Source of the DNA: Gracilaria gracilis
Lineage: Eukaryota > Rhodophyta > Florideophyceae > Gracilariales > Gracilariaceae
DNA: 64,000 bases
Direction of reading: 5' to 3'
Assembly (NCBI GenBank): GCA_030374805.1
Contig: JARGSG010000189.1
Span: 868,001-932,000, forward strand
The position numbers were made by a program, and so were the translations under genes. The notes under the pieces were generated by a model. That model searched no databases and was not told the origin of the DNA. It was given only the letters and a program-made list of their open reading frames with translations. Shown piece by piece: positions 21,485-31,829 of the stretch; within the stretch, counting starts at the first letter, position 1, and each line of letters starts with the position of its first letter.

Positions 21485-22671
21485 ATGAAGAACATGCGTC
21501 TTCTCCAGATTTGGCTCTTGCTCTGCCAATACACGGCCGGTTTTGTGTTCATTTCTGTCCCGTTTTTCTTCCACCCTCCTCCATCACGCCGCCGGATATC
21601 AAAGACCAGAAAGTATCATAGACAAGCGCTAATCAAACCAATCCTGACAAACTGTTCAACTCCATGGTACCAACTACTCTCATGTGGTGGAGAGGATGAC
21701 TTTGTGACGGCGCTGAATATCACAAAACCGCAGCTTACCCCGTACTCCTCCCACCTTTCCAAAACGCGTTGCGAACACAACCAAAGCGGTCTCCATATGC
21801 AACACGAAACGCTAAACAGGGACGGAAGGCTATGCTACGTACAGTTGATATTCTCGGACTTTCCCTTTGGTACGTTCGTAGCGGAGATACCATGTATAGC
21901 TTGTGTCCTATATGTGGCTTAGTACCATCTTCAATCAGTGCATGGCTTGATTTTGCACTATCCGTGCTGCACGACGTGGTAACGTCCAACACAATAACCG
22001 AAACCAGAATTGAATGGCCAACGAACTCTGAAATGGAATCTTCGGCGACGTTACTGGCTCAAGCGAGACCGCTAACCGCGCAGTACTTATCGGGCGTGTT
22101 TGCTGTAACAGATGGAGCTCGCATTAAATGCTCAGCACCGCAGGAGAGCCGGATACAACGAGCATTTTACAACGGCTTCACGGGTTCCGTAGAGATTGTT
22201 AACCTTTTTGTTTGGAACTTCGGTGGAGAACTAATACATGCAGCCGTGAACTACCCGGGTTCCTGTCATGACTCACGGCTGGCCGGGATCTCTGGATTGT
22301 ACTGGCCCAGATTGTCGGAAGAAATGACGCCTTTCCCATTTAGAATCCTCGGTGACAGTGCATTTGCTACGAACTTGACCGCGACAGACAACAAACTCGT
22401 GCGAACACGGAAGGTGAACGAGCGATATATACCACGTTCCATCGAGGAAGACGCCATTGATATGATCTTACAGAAGATTTACCCGTCAAGGCGCCAGACA
22501 GCAGAGTGGGGTGTGCAAGCTCTCAAAGGTCCCTTTCGCAGATTGTCTTGTTTGCTACCTGTAAATGCTTGGGCTCGGCTACGCATAATGGTCATCTGTT
22601 GCCATCTGATGAACTTCCGAACACGAACAATTGGTCATAATCAGATTAGAACAGTGTACGCTCGGTACTAG
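21485..22671 (+). pseudogene. PIF/Harbinger-type (DDE_4) transposase with one frameshift
   Basis: The N-terminal part (21485 to ~21740, ending ALNITKPQ) and the catalytic part (from ~21740, continuing FQNALRTQPKRSPYATR) lie in different frames. A one-base indel near 21738-21745 explains the break. Catalytic residues are all present: Asp at 22111-22113 (VTDGARI), Asp at 22354-22356 (ILGDSAF) and Glu at 22504-22506 (AEWGVQALKGPFRRL). PGSCHDSRL and LPVNAWARLRIMV are also typical. Its 3' end overlaps the convergent Myb/SANT-like gene by 26 bp. The element looks recently damaged. Confidence 0.75.
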
Positions 22672-23608
22672 AGGCGGTTCGACTACCAAACGGTGTGAGA
22701 GGGTTACGTTCCGAATCGTTCTTCGGAGCATGCGGCGGTGTTTCGGCTTCGATTTCGTTACCATCTGTAGCATTCTTGGCCTTCTCAAGGCGAAGTGCGG
22801 CACCAAGCTCTTCTCGGATAATCTCCCGCAGGTGCGTGAGATCGTAATTCGGAGGTTGAGTCTGCGAGGCCTTGATTAATTCGGCAACAGAAAGCATGGA
22901 AGACGTCATAGTCTCCATGTGCCTGACTACGTCCACTTGCAATCTGCGTTCTAACGAAAAATCGACTACATGCTTCGCTCTCTTCGCTGCAGGTTTCGCT
23001 ACAGTACTGGATGATGCTCCTGTGTCGGGCTCTGATTCGTTTCGCGTTCTTTTCTTTGCAAAGAATCCAAGAAGGGAACCACGTTGCTTTGCTCCCTGGA
23101 TATCCTCCGTTGAGGGGTTCATGTTACCATCTGGTCTTCCCAATGCTTTCGAAAGGGCTTTTGCCTGTATATCCCGGTAGATAATCTTTGCGCGGCGAAC
23201 ATGGGGGGGAATTGTCGGGTCTCCAGTCTTTTTCCTGACTTAGGCAAGTTTATCAAACTTGTCTTTGAGACTGTCTACGCTTCTTGTCGGACGTTCATTC
23301 AAATTTGCCCAGTGGTTAAAGTCTGACTGTACCAGCTCCCAATCTTCTGTATCATGTGGTTCGCGGTTTGCGACGACATCCAGTAGAAAGTCGATGTCTT
23401 CCGCCCAGTAGTTGAGTGCTCCCTTACGGAAATGGGCGTTCTTCTTGTAAAGTGAGCCAACTGCATCCATGACAATGTCTTGAAGTTTGCTCGTTTGAAT
23501 GCTTATATATCCGGTGGTATGGAATCGTTTGGGGCGGACAAAGAATGAATGCGATAGTGCAACTCCGTCCAGGTGAATTTTGCCGCAGAAGTGACACCGA
23601 AACTCCAT
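22646..23608 (-). pseudogene. Myb/SANT-like (DUF6818-type) partner protein of the Harbinger-type element
   Basis: Starts at ATG 23608, though the Met of MDAVGSLYKKNAHFRKG near 23470 may be the real start. The Myb/SANT-like domain reads NYWAEDIDFLLDVVANREP and DTEDWELVQSDFNHW, followed by RSVDSLKDKFDKLA. A TAA at 23240-23242 interrupts an otherwise continuous frame that goes on VRKKTGDPTIPPHVRRAK into a basic, then Ser-rich tail with a helical C-terminus. Harbinger-type elements typically encode such a DNA-binding partner, needed for nuclear import and end recognition. One substitution could account for the stop. Confidence 0.65.
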
Positions 23609-24713
23609 GGTACCATGGAACCGAAACGACCGTGCACTTGAAGTGCATGGCGGTCAAATAGTGTTTGTGTCGGTAGTTGCACGGTTTTGTATGTACCATG
23701 TAACCATTAGGAAGTGTTCAAGGGCCTCTCTTTGTCGCCTTGTCACTTTGGCTTTTCTTGGACGACCCCACTGTGTGATACCCCCCCCCCTGATGTTGCA
23801 GCGCACTCTTCCTCGATTCATTAGCGTTCTGCCTCCGCATCATGCGATGATCTTGTCATGCAACATGGAACTCTTGCACCAAACTACAAAGGTACAGTAG
23901 CCTTCTGGTTTGGTTAGCCTGCACGAGCTTTCTTCGTGACCAGACCAGCCGTTGCGCCAAAGTCACACGTAGCATAAATCTCAACGGAATATCTACAATA
24001 ACATTGCTGTTGCTGCATTGCTAGACTTCCTGCCACAGGATGACGCCCGTTTGGAACTACACGTACTGCTGGTAAGGGTTAACTTCAGGAGTTGAGCAGA
24101 TTGCTAATTTTTGAAACAAACAAACAACTGGGTCCAAAGTTTGGAAGCTGGTGCCATTTTATATCGACGTGGCATTAATGAGGACCTCACTTCCCTCGAG
24201 CAGAAATCTGTGCCAAAGTTGTCAACCACTGATTCGCCGTGGTCCACATAATGAGCAGCAATACAATGCGTGTGTGTGTCGTCGAGTCGGTCCGCACTCC
24301 ATTCTGATCCACACCAGGCAGCGAGACTTCGCAAAGTTGACGCTTCACGGAAGAATGTTCTGAGATCGCGAAAATCTCAGTTTGCATAGACGACCCATTA
24401 CCACAGCGCCCCTGTCCGCCATAATGTGCAATTGAAGTAACGGGACAAGGGTACATAACGTAATCCTCACCGCTGTAGGACCGCTATCCTTATCCTTACC
24501 TCACATCAGAATAGCTGTTACGAACACTGCGTGCCATAGCCATTTACGAAGATACGGGCGCCCCCTACCTCCGTCGCCTCTGCTTGGCGCACCACCACCC
24601 TAAAGCCATCACCTGTTGTATGCCACGGTACTAAAGCTCATATGAAGTCAAACGAGTACCAGTACAAAGCCAGCAGAGTCTTCGAAGCACCCAAAACCCA
24701 CTAACAAACAGGT
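23609..24713. other. Intergenic region
   Basis: About 1.1 kb with no supported gene. A perfect palindrome CCATGGTACCATGG lies at 23605-23618 across the Myb-like start. A CCCCCCCCCC run is at ~23780. The right end of the Harbinger-type element must lie here, but I could not fix it. Confidence 0.4.
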
Positions 24714-26087
24714 ATGACTAGTCGCTCTGTAATCTGTTTTTCGCTCCTCATACTTGCTCTCTGGTCTCCAAGCGGCGCTGCACATCATTGTGCCACACCC
24801 TCACCGAGTGTCGGTGCCAAGCAATCACCTTCACCGAGTCCTACGTCGTCGCCACCACCGTGGCACAAGGATCGATATTTTTTCTTCTCGAACACAGCTC
24901 CCATCACCAGCACGCTGAAAGCAGTGGATGGCTTTCCAGACAAGGTTAGCAGAACGCTGGATAAGCTGCGTCAAACAGAGGACGCAATTCTGAAGGCGCA
25001 ACGAGACAAAATACAAACGCTTACCAAGTCTCGTTTGCGAGGACAACGAACTCGCCATGCACTTCAATCGTTGCTACCGACATGCAACTCGGAGGATACT
25101 GCTTGGTTCTCCGCAGCGAAGTCAATGATTGAAGCCGTGTTCAATCGAACCACCTGGATCCCGTGCGTGACGGACGTGTTTCCTGAAGGCGAAGAAGAGC
25201 TTGAGTGGTATGATGTGATCTCTCAATTCCGACAGGCACTTAATGACAGTGCTGCTTTGATCAATGAACAGGCTGAAGCTAGATTTGCCAATCCGGATAC
25301 TGTCTATAACTTTCCACACGAAACGGGTACGGAAAGATGTTTAATAAATGCTATCGGTGCGTTTCGGGTGGATGACTCTTGGTTTGTCAATGTCGCAATC
25401 ACCAATGAATTGAAGTCACACCATTTAGGGGATCGTAAGCGATATTTTCTGGTGGAACTTATGGGCAGGGATGGCACGCACGCAAATATGACTTTGGGTG
25501 TCATTCCTCCTGCTCCTAGCCCTGATCCGGCTGCTTATTACAGACGTTCTGATGCCAGCACTCTCAGCGTCGATCATATCGGCCCTGCCTCACCGGATTT
25601 CTTCAAACCTACGTTGTTTGAAAACAACATCGCGCTGGCGAGGGCGCTTGAAAAGTCTCAGTTGTACATGCAACAGGCTCACGAAGCGAGAAGTGCGTCA
25701 AGCATTGCGATTCTATTTCTGCCACTCTTTCTTAACATTCTTCCAATTGCTCTGTTTGCCGATGTGAGCAGACTAATCATGTTGTTTTATGCTTTGTTAA
25801 GCGATGTGCTAACGACATTGCCACTGGCAATCAAAGGAATTGAACTGATACTGACCGGGTCAGAAAGAAATGTGGGCGTTGTAGTTCGAATGACTTCCTT
25901 TCACGACGGTACGAGAATGAATGAGAGCGCGGCGGAAGTTTACGTAGCGTCATGCCAGCCATCGAAGGGTGTTGTGAACGCTGGCATTACCTTCCTGGTG
26001 ATTGCGATGGTTTTCTTAGTGGTTGGGCTTGTTTTAGAAGTGGTGGCCAGACAACGTGTGCAGGGATGGAGAAGAAAGTTAATGTGA
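24714..26087 (+). CDS. Secreted/membrane protein with three C-terminal TM helices (paralog 2 of 3)
   Basis: 457 aa from ATG 24714. Signal peptide VICFSLLILALWSPSGAAHH, then a Ser/Pro linker (SPSPSPTSSPPP) and the shared motif DRYFFFSNTAPITSTLKAVD. The ectodomain Cys motifs line up with the other copies: CNSEDTAWF, CVTDVF, and CLINAIGAFRV followed by WFVNVAITNEL. Three TM segments lie near residues 328-350, 353-377 and 422-446, with LLSDVLTTLP, IKGIELI and VASCQ. The short basic C-terminus (QGWRRKLM) predicts a cytosolic tail. The function is unknown to me. Intact single exon. Confidence 0.8.
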   Translation: MTSRSVICFSLLILALWSPSGAAHHCATPSPSVGAKQSPSPSPTSSPPPWHKDRYFFFSNTAPITSTLKAVDGFPDKVSRTLDKLRQTEDAILKAQRDKIQTLTKSRLRGQRTRHALQSLLPTCNSEDTAWFSAAKSMIEAVFNRTTWIPCVTDVFPEGEEELEWYDVISQFRQALNDSAALINEQAEARFANPDTVYNFPHETGTERCLINAIGAFRVDDSWFVNVAITNELKSHHLGDRKRYFLVELMGRDGTHANMTLGVIPPAPSPDPAAYYRRSDASTLSVDHIGPASPDFFKPTLFENNIALARALEKSQLYMQQAHEARSASSIAILFLPLFLNILPIALFADVSRLIMLFYALLSDVLTTLPLAIKGIELILTGSERNVGVVVRMTSFHDGTRMNESAAEVYVASCQPSKGVVNAGITFLVIAMVFLVVGLVLEVVARQRVQGWRRKLM

Positions 26088-29000
26088 GAGAGAATGTTGG
26101 AGAATGGAAGAAGGAAACCATGTACGCGCCGTTGGTGTATAGGTATTCATGCGTTGTGGAGAGCAAGTGTGGCCGACTTTCTTGAGGGTGAGAATCACAC
26201 GTTTGTGAAAGCGATATCAACGGAGTCGCTTCCCGGGTGAAAAAGGAACATTGAAAGAGTCTAGGATACCTCCGAAGAGGGCACAGCGTGTATGAGAGCA
26301 TCTGTTTCGTGAGGAACTCGTGTGAACTGAACTGCGTATGAAGAGGTGCTGCTATTTCAAGATGCTGGGAATAGGTTTGGAAGACCAGAGCACACGAGGA
26401 TTGCGGTGGGGGAAGCCTAGCCCGTGTACAATCCTTGAAGCAAGATATAACCGTACCCAAAGGGAGTGGTGATGTACAGTTAGAACTGACTTTTTGACTT
26501 ATCTCAGAAAGAGAAAGAACAATCATCTATGATTGTGATGATTTGAGACGCGAAACTTGTACTAAACTTCGTACAAAACTTTTGTGTGATGTGTTGTGCA
26601 CTGTGTAGTGTGAATGGGAAAATCACAATGGAAGTAATGGAAGTGCATGACAAGGATTCGTGGATTCTGTGGCTCGCCAGGTGTAGATATCTAAGGCATC
26701 TGGTACACTCACTGTTGTCTTTGCTTGAATGGATTACAAGCATGCCCATGTATCAAGCATGAGAAACGAAACGCAGGGGGCCACCAATACTGCTGCTAGA
26801 GGAGAATGTGTAGCGAATCCGTGTGACTGTCCATTTCCGAGAAAGTGAGTGGCTTCAAACGGGCTAACAAGTTCTGATTCCAAGTTATCGAGATCAGAGC
26901 GTCAATGCACTGGGCAGAGCACTAAGCTCTTGTACCGGACAAGTTCGTGAATGTTTTTCCTCACTTCCCGGGGATGCAAAACGACAGACTGTTCTCTATG
27001 CTAGGGTGCGAGCGATGCCAGAGGCGTTAAATGAACGGTCAAGGCACAGATGCGCTTCCCCGTGTCATGAGCGGCCGATCATATCCGGAGAATCATACTC
27101 AACCCTTACTGGATCACGGCGTTCTGATACCGGTTACAGATTACATTGATGATCTCAAGAACAGACTGAATATGTGAAAGGGCCCGTCCTTCGATGCTAG
27201 AGGGGTGTAAGTTAGAGAGGTGTAGATTATGGACTCGTTTGCGATCAAAGCGGCCACCAGTGACATTGCCAACTCATCGGTCGCGTGAAGAAACTAGACT
27301 TTGATCATCCACGATGAATCAAGGGTGTCGCAGTAATTGCCATGCCCCATTCATGTCGTCACTCCTGCGAAGTTTGGCCCCTTATTTTGCGTTCGCGTTC
27401 CACTCGTGTGTTTTGGAGCCGAAAGAAGGACGACGGGTATCGATCCACGTCCTCGTCAAGATCGCAAAATATTCAGAGTTATCTTCCGTGGAACCCTGGT
27501 TTCTAGTCTCAGGCGTACAACTATTGTTCTTGCATCTGTGGTGTGCCCCAACTCTTATCCGGTTTCAAGGGTGAGACAGTTCCATCGTCTCTTGTGCCTA
27601 GCAGGCTGAAGAACGATCTACTTGAAAGCAAAGAAGCCTTTGATTCTACGCCAAAATGATCCATTCTCCTCCCTTTCTCTCACAATAGTCAAGTGAAGCG
27701 TCAGTCCCTCCATGGTGGAGGCCAAACAGGAGAAGTGGTAAAATAGAGAAAAGTACTGTGCCGAATTCCGCAGTTTGTTAAGCCAAACGATATGTGGCGA
27801 ATCCGGATCCATGACGCCAGACCTGTTTTCTTATGGAACACGGAGAATCGTTGTGATTGAAATGTAAGTTTGGCCGTGACAGCGGCGGTCTCCGGAGTGC
27901 ATAGCTTTGGTGATCGCGATGCGCCATTCCGAATGGTTTATCCAGCACCCAAACCTCCGAAATTCACACCCCCTTCGGTATATGATCGAGATGGTCATCA
28001 CATCATCATGGTGATCATGGTGTTGACTACACTTGTACTCGCCCTCCCTAGCAAGAATCCTGGAGACAAAGAACGAATGTGACTACCGTCGTTGTCACCA
28101 CGGAGGTCGCAACGCCTTGGAGATAAGAAGCATCATAGTCCTGTTCTTGGGTTACGCAATATGGGCTGGGTCTAGGAACTCAATGCAACCGTTGTATGAT
28201 ACTTTGAAGTGTGTCCGCCGCTGGCGGTAGAGAGTTTGCGGGGGGGCTATTGATGTTTTGTCACGTACGAAATGACTTGAGACTGTTTTTACCTGGGGCT
28301 ATCGCATACGTCATGCTTTGGGCCATTTCCGAGAGGGCTTTCGATGAATGGGGTAAAACATAGTTAAACAGACAAGGGAAAAGGAACGCGAATGTGTTGC
28401 ATGACCGACGCCCGAGAGTAGTCTCACCGAGGAAAATGCATTTGTTTGAAGAACTGTGAGCAGTTGCTAGTCCGAGTTGCTTCAGTCATTGAAGGTACAG
28501 CACCGTTGTAGGCGTAAGCTAAATTGGGATGGCCGTCACGATAATTCTACGCTATTACCCGCGACAAGGTACGTAGGTTTGTTGGCGAGAGAATCACTTT
28601 AATCTCCCAGATTCTTCTGAACTGCGAGAGTCGAGAAAGGGCTGGTTGCGCCTGCGTTCGTCGGGCGACGAAGAAGCACTGCAGTGAGATACGGCGACTA
28701 CCGTGTAAGGTTAGTGCTCACATTCCATCGAGGATGCATGTCCTTTCAGCGAGGAGCACCGCTCTGGGGACAAATTCGAGGATTGGTGGAGTAGAAGTGG
28801 CACAAATGCTAGAGCGTTCGCTCTGCGATTGAACGGAGGATATGGACATGACAAGGCGCTGTCAGGGTTAAAAGGTTATCTCTCGCTGCTGGACATGGAC
28901 AAGTGTGAGCAGCGTTGCGACGTTCATGCAACTTACAAAATTTTTCGATGAGCCGAGCTGGTCGCAGAACGTAGACGCCACGCGCTATATCGACGTGTAC

Positions 29001-29183
29001 TCAGCAATGCCAATACCAAACTCCTTCCCGCACGGTTCGTACTCGAATGCGCCTCCGAGTGTCCTGAGGATGTCGTTCAGCCCGAGTTCATCCTCTCCGA
29101 ATTGCTTTTCACGTTCCAGGTTGCTACACTTCGTACCATCTTAACTGTGCTATCCAGCTGTGTCACACCCACCGCTTATCTCC
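26088..29183. other. Intergenic region between paralogs 2 and 3
   Basis: About 3.1 kb. No frame has a recognisable domain. Two overlapping frames at 27314-27609 and one at 28905-29144 are open but low-quality. I see no transposase motifs. The region may contain the promoter of paralog 3 and eroded repeats. Confidence 0.4.
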
Positions 29184-30665
29184 ATGACTATTTCCGTTGT
29201 TGTGTGCGGTTTCGTAGTGCTCGCCGCCATTCCAAGCGTGTTGGCAAACTGCGCAAGGCTCGACCCCAGTCCTGGTGCAAGCCCCTCCCCGTCCGCGGAC
29301 CCAACCAAATGGTTCGCAGGGCGATACTTCTTCTACTCCGACGATGAGCCTATAGCAAGAACGTTGCGAAAGGTGGATGGTTTTGATGGAGTTATTGAGG
29401 ACTCAATCGATCTTCTTGAAAAGGTAGAAAGCACCATAGTGCAAACACAAAGGGAACGACTGAAAACTACCGACCCGCGCTTGGTTTTTGACGGACCTCC
29501 AATTTGTAACTTGGAGGATAAGGCGTGGGGCGATTCTGCTCTCGACCAATTGGAAGTTCGTGGATACCCACGAGACCTTGCCACTTCTTGTATAACTGAC
29601 TTTGACTTTCAAAACACCACGGACGAGGTCCGAATGCGCGATAGCGTCGAACTTCTTTCACGGAAGGTGTTTGACAGCCGTAAAGACATCTCAGCGGCGG
29701 CAAAAACCAATTTCAGTAATCCGGATGTCATCTACGACTGGCCGTATGCCACCAAGACTCAAGATTGTGTTGTAAACGTACTTGGTGCCTTTCGCTTCGA
29801 AGACGAATGGTTTCTTAACATTGGGATCACAAACGAGCGCCAAGACAACCATACGGAAGAAAACCACAGACAATTCTTAAACGAAAACATTGGTCGAGGA
29901 GTGAAGGCCGTCTCGATGTGTCTGTATGACAGACCTGAAAAAAACGCATCTGATCAGAGACACATCAGAAGAGACGCAACTACCATGATTATCACGCACC
30001 GCGGTGTTGCCGCCCCGAGTGTGTTCAAGAACATCCCTATCAGTGAGAATCTTGCTGTGATAAGGGCACTTGATCGAGCCGAGTTGCATTCTCAGCAAGT
30101 GAGCGATGCATTGAGTCCGTCCAGTATTGCCATTCTTATCTTGCCACTTGGATTAAATCTCATTCCAATCGCACTCTTGGCCGATGTCGGAACCAAGGCC
30201 ACTTTCATTTACGCCATGCTGAGTGATGTTCTAACTGTGGTCCCCCTTAGTATCAAGGGAATTGAACTCATAAGCATCGGGTCTAATGTGTTCTATGGAT
30301 CTGTTCTGCGCATGTCATCTTCTTCGGATGGAATGATGCCTGATATGGCGGCAGCGGAAGTGTACGTCGCGCGGTGCCAGTCAAAGCGAAATGTATTACC
30401 GACTGGTATTGCGTTCTTGACGCTCTCAATCATCTTCATGATTCTTGGATTGGTAGCTGAGGTTGTTGCGAAACGATATGCTGTACGACATCGACGACGA
30501 TTGTATGGGAGAATATCACTCTCAAGCTCACGAACCTCTTCCTCATCGGAACGATCTCGGTCGCGGAACAGCAATGCGCCTTTCATCGAGTCGAGAGGTG
30601 CAGAACATTTTTCAATGGAACTGGATTCTTATGATAGTGAATATAATGACGATCATAGATTGTGA
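29184..30665 (+). CDS. Secreted/membrane protein with three C-terminal TM helices (paralog 3 of 3)
   Basis: 493 aa from ATG 29184; the open frame extends 8 codons upstream without an ATG. Signal peptide TISVVVCGFVVLAAIPSVLA, linker SPGASPSPSADP, then GRYFFYSDDEPIARTLRKVDGF as in paralog 2. Cys motifs are CNLEDKAW, CITDFDF, and CVVNVLGAFRF followed by WFLNIGITNER. TM segments lie near residues 312-334, 338-362 and 405-428 (LLSDV equivalent MLSDVLTVVP, IKGIELI, VARCQ). Unlike the others it has a ~60-residue Ser/Arg-rich then acidic tail (SLSSSRTSSSSERSRSR), a likely phosphorylation target. Paralogs 2 and 3 are more alike than either is to paralog 1. Confidence 0.8.
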   Translation: MTISVVVCGFVVLAAIPSVLANCARLDPSPGASPSPSADPTKWFAGRYFFYSDDEPIARTLRKVDGFDGVIEDSIDLLEKVESTIVQTQRERLKTTDPRLVFDGPPICNLEDKAWGDSALDQLEVRGYPRDLATSCITDFDFQNTTDEVRMRDSVELLSRKVFDSRKDISAAAKTNFSNPDVIYDWPYATKTQDCVVNVLGAFRFEDEWFLNIGITNERQDNHTEENHRQFLNENIGRGVKAVSMCLYDRPEKNASDQRHIRRDATTMIITHRGVAAPSVFKNIPISENLAVIRALDRAELHSQQVSDALSPSSIAILILPLGLNLIPIALLADVGTKATFIYAMLSDVLTVVPLSIKGIELISIGSNVFYGSVLRMSSSSDGMMPDMAAAEVYVARCQSKRNVLPTGIAFLTLSIIFMILGLVAEVVAKRYAVRHRRRLYGRISLSSSRTSSSSERSRSRNSNAPFIESRGAEHFSMELDSYDSEYNDDHRL

Positions 30666-31829
30666 GCAGGTTATACCATGGGTAGGTTAAGGGGTGTGTA
30701 AATATTTGGTTACCGTTGATTTTGTTTCTTTACTTTTGTGAATGAGTTCTCGAAAGAGTTTCCTTCTGGATCGTGTGATTATACACTCTGCGAAATAGCT
30801 TTATCTCAAAAACGTCCACCGTCGCTCTTCGCTTTGAATCGCTCATCGAACAAGCACAGCCAGGGAGCAGCAGGAAAATCCCTACTTCCTTCTCTCGAGT
30901 AAGCAAGTCCGTCGTGTTCAATAAGTTGCGTAACATTAAGAACAGCGTAAAAACATACTGAATGGCGAATAAGATTGTGCCTGAAGCAGGGGCGTATTTC
31001 TGCCTACTCTTTTGTCAGTCAGCCACTTTTGCCAGTACTGTTTTCGAATGCCCTTCGGCTACATGCTCGAAGTTCATCGTAGTGCAGTGTAGGAGGGGAT
31101 AGTTCACAAGCAATACTGTTGGCACAAGAGGTCTGCCCGGGAGCTCTCGGGAAGGAGCTCCTGGGCTAATGACATGCCTTTATACTGTGGGAGTTCCTGA
31201 CTCTTGAACAGTATGAGAATCAATGGGCCCTTCCTCGGAATATGAGCCAAATTCGCTTTTCCTTGGTCCAACACTCAATCGCAGTGTGCACTCTCCACAC
31301 CGGGGAAAGAACGGAGTGGAACGCACGCAAATCGGAACAAGGGCGTTTATTATCAAATAGAACACCACGCACACAAATACCCAGAAATGCACCTTAAACG
31401 CACGCCCAAATAATAAGCGCCAAACTAAAACTGGTTGCTCACCATCTGGCACACAAGCCCCCCATCCGCCGGCTCAACATCCAATTCTTGTCGCCGACGC
31501 TCTCAACTCACATCAAACTAATCCGCCTTGAGGCACCGGTTCTAGACTTTGCTAAAGCACGTCTTACATTCAAAGATTGCGGCATGACGAAGGCTTCCCC
31601 GTACTTCCGGACCCGACAAAGACCGTCGACGCAGTCAAAGTGAGTACAAAGCACACGAAGTCGTTACTTCGCAATTTTTTTGGCCTTGGCCTTTTGCGCG
31701 GCTTGCCCCAACTCTTTTAGCTTCAAAACCTAAAATGCTTGGTCATTCAATTGCAGCATAGACAGTGCCGCATCTGTTGTTAAACAGCGCCACACCCTAT
31801 ATCTAAGAATCTTGAAGAAAGCAAATGCA
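30666..31829. other. Intergenic region, possible short membrane ORF at 31180-31452 (-)
   Basis: No clear gene. On the minus strand a 90-codon frame without an ATG start contains one hydrophobic helix (VHFWVFVCVVFYLIINAL) after PDGEQPVLVWRLLFGR. It could be an exon of a spliced gene or chance. Nothing else is recognised. Confidence 0.25.

Noticed and set aside
21045..23618. GTACC-centred palindromes as Harbinger terminal repeats
   Set aside because: The palindromes at ~21050 and 23605 look alike in style, but their flanks do not form an inverted repeat and no TTA/TAA duplication could be paired.
27314..27609. Two overlapping ~90-codon ORFs
   Set aside because: No domain, no paralog, and two overlapping frames compete; likely chance.
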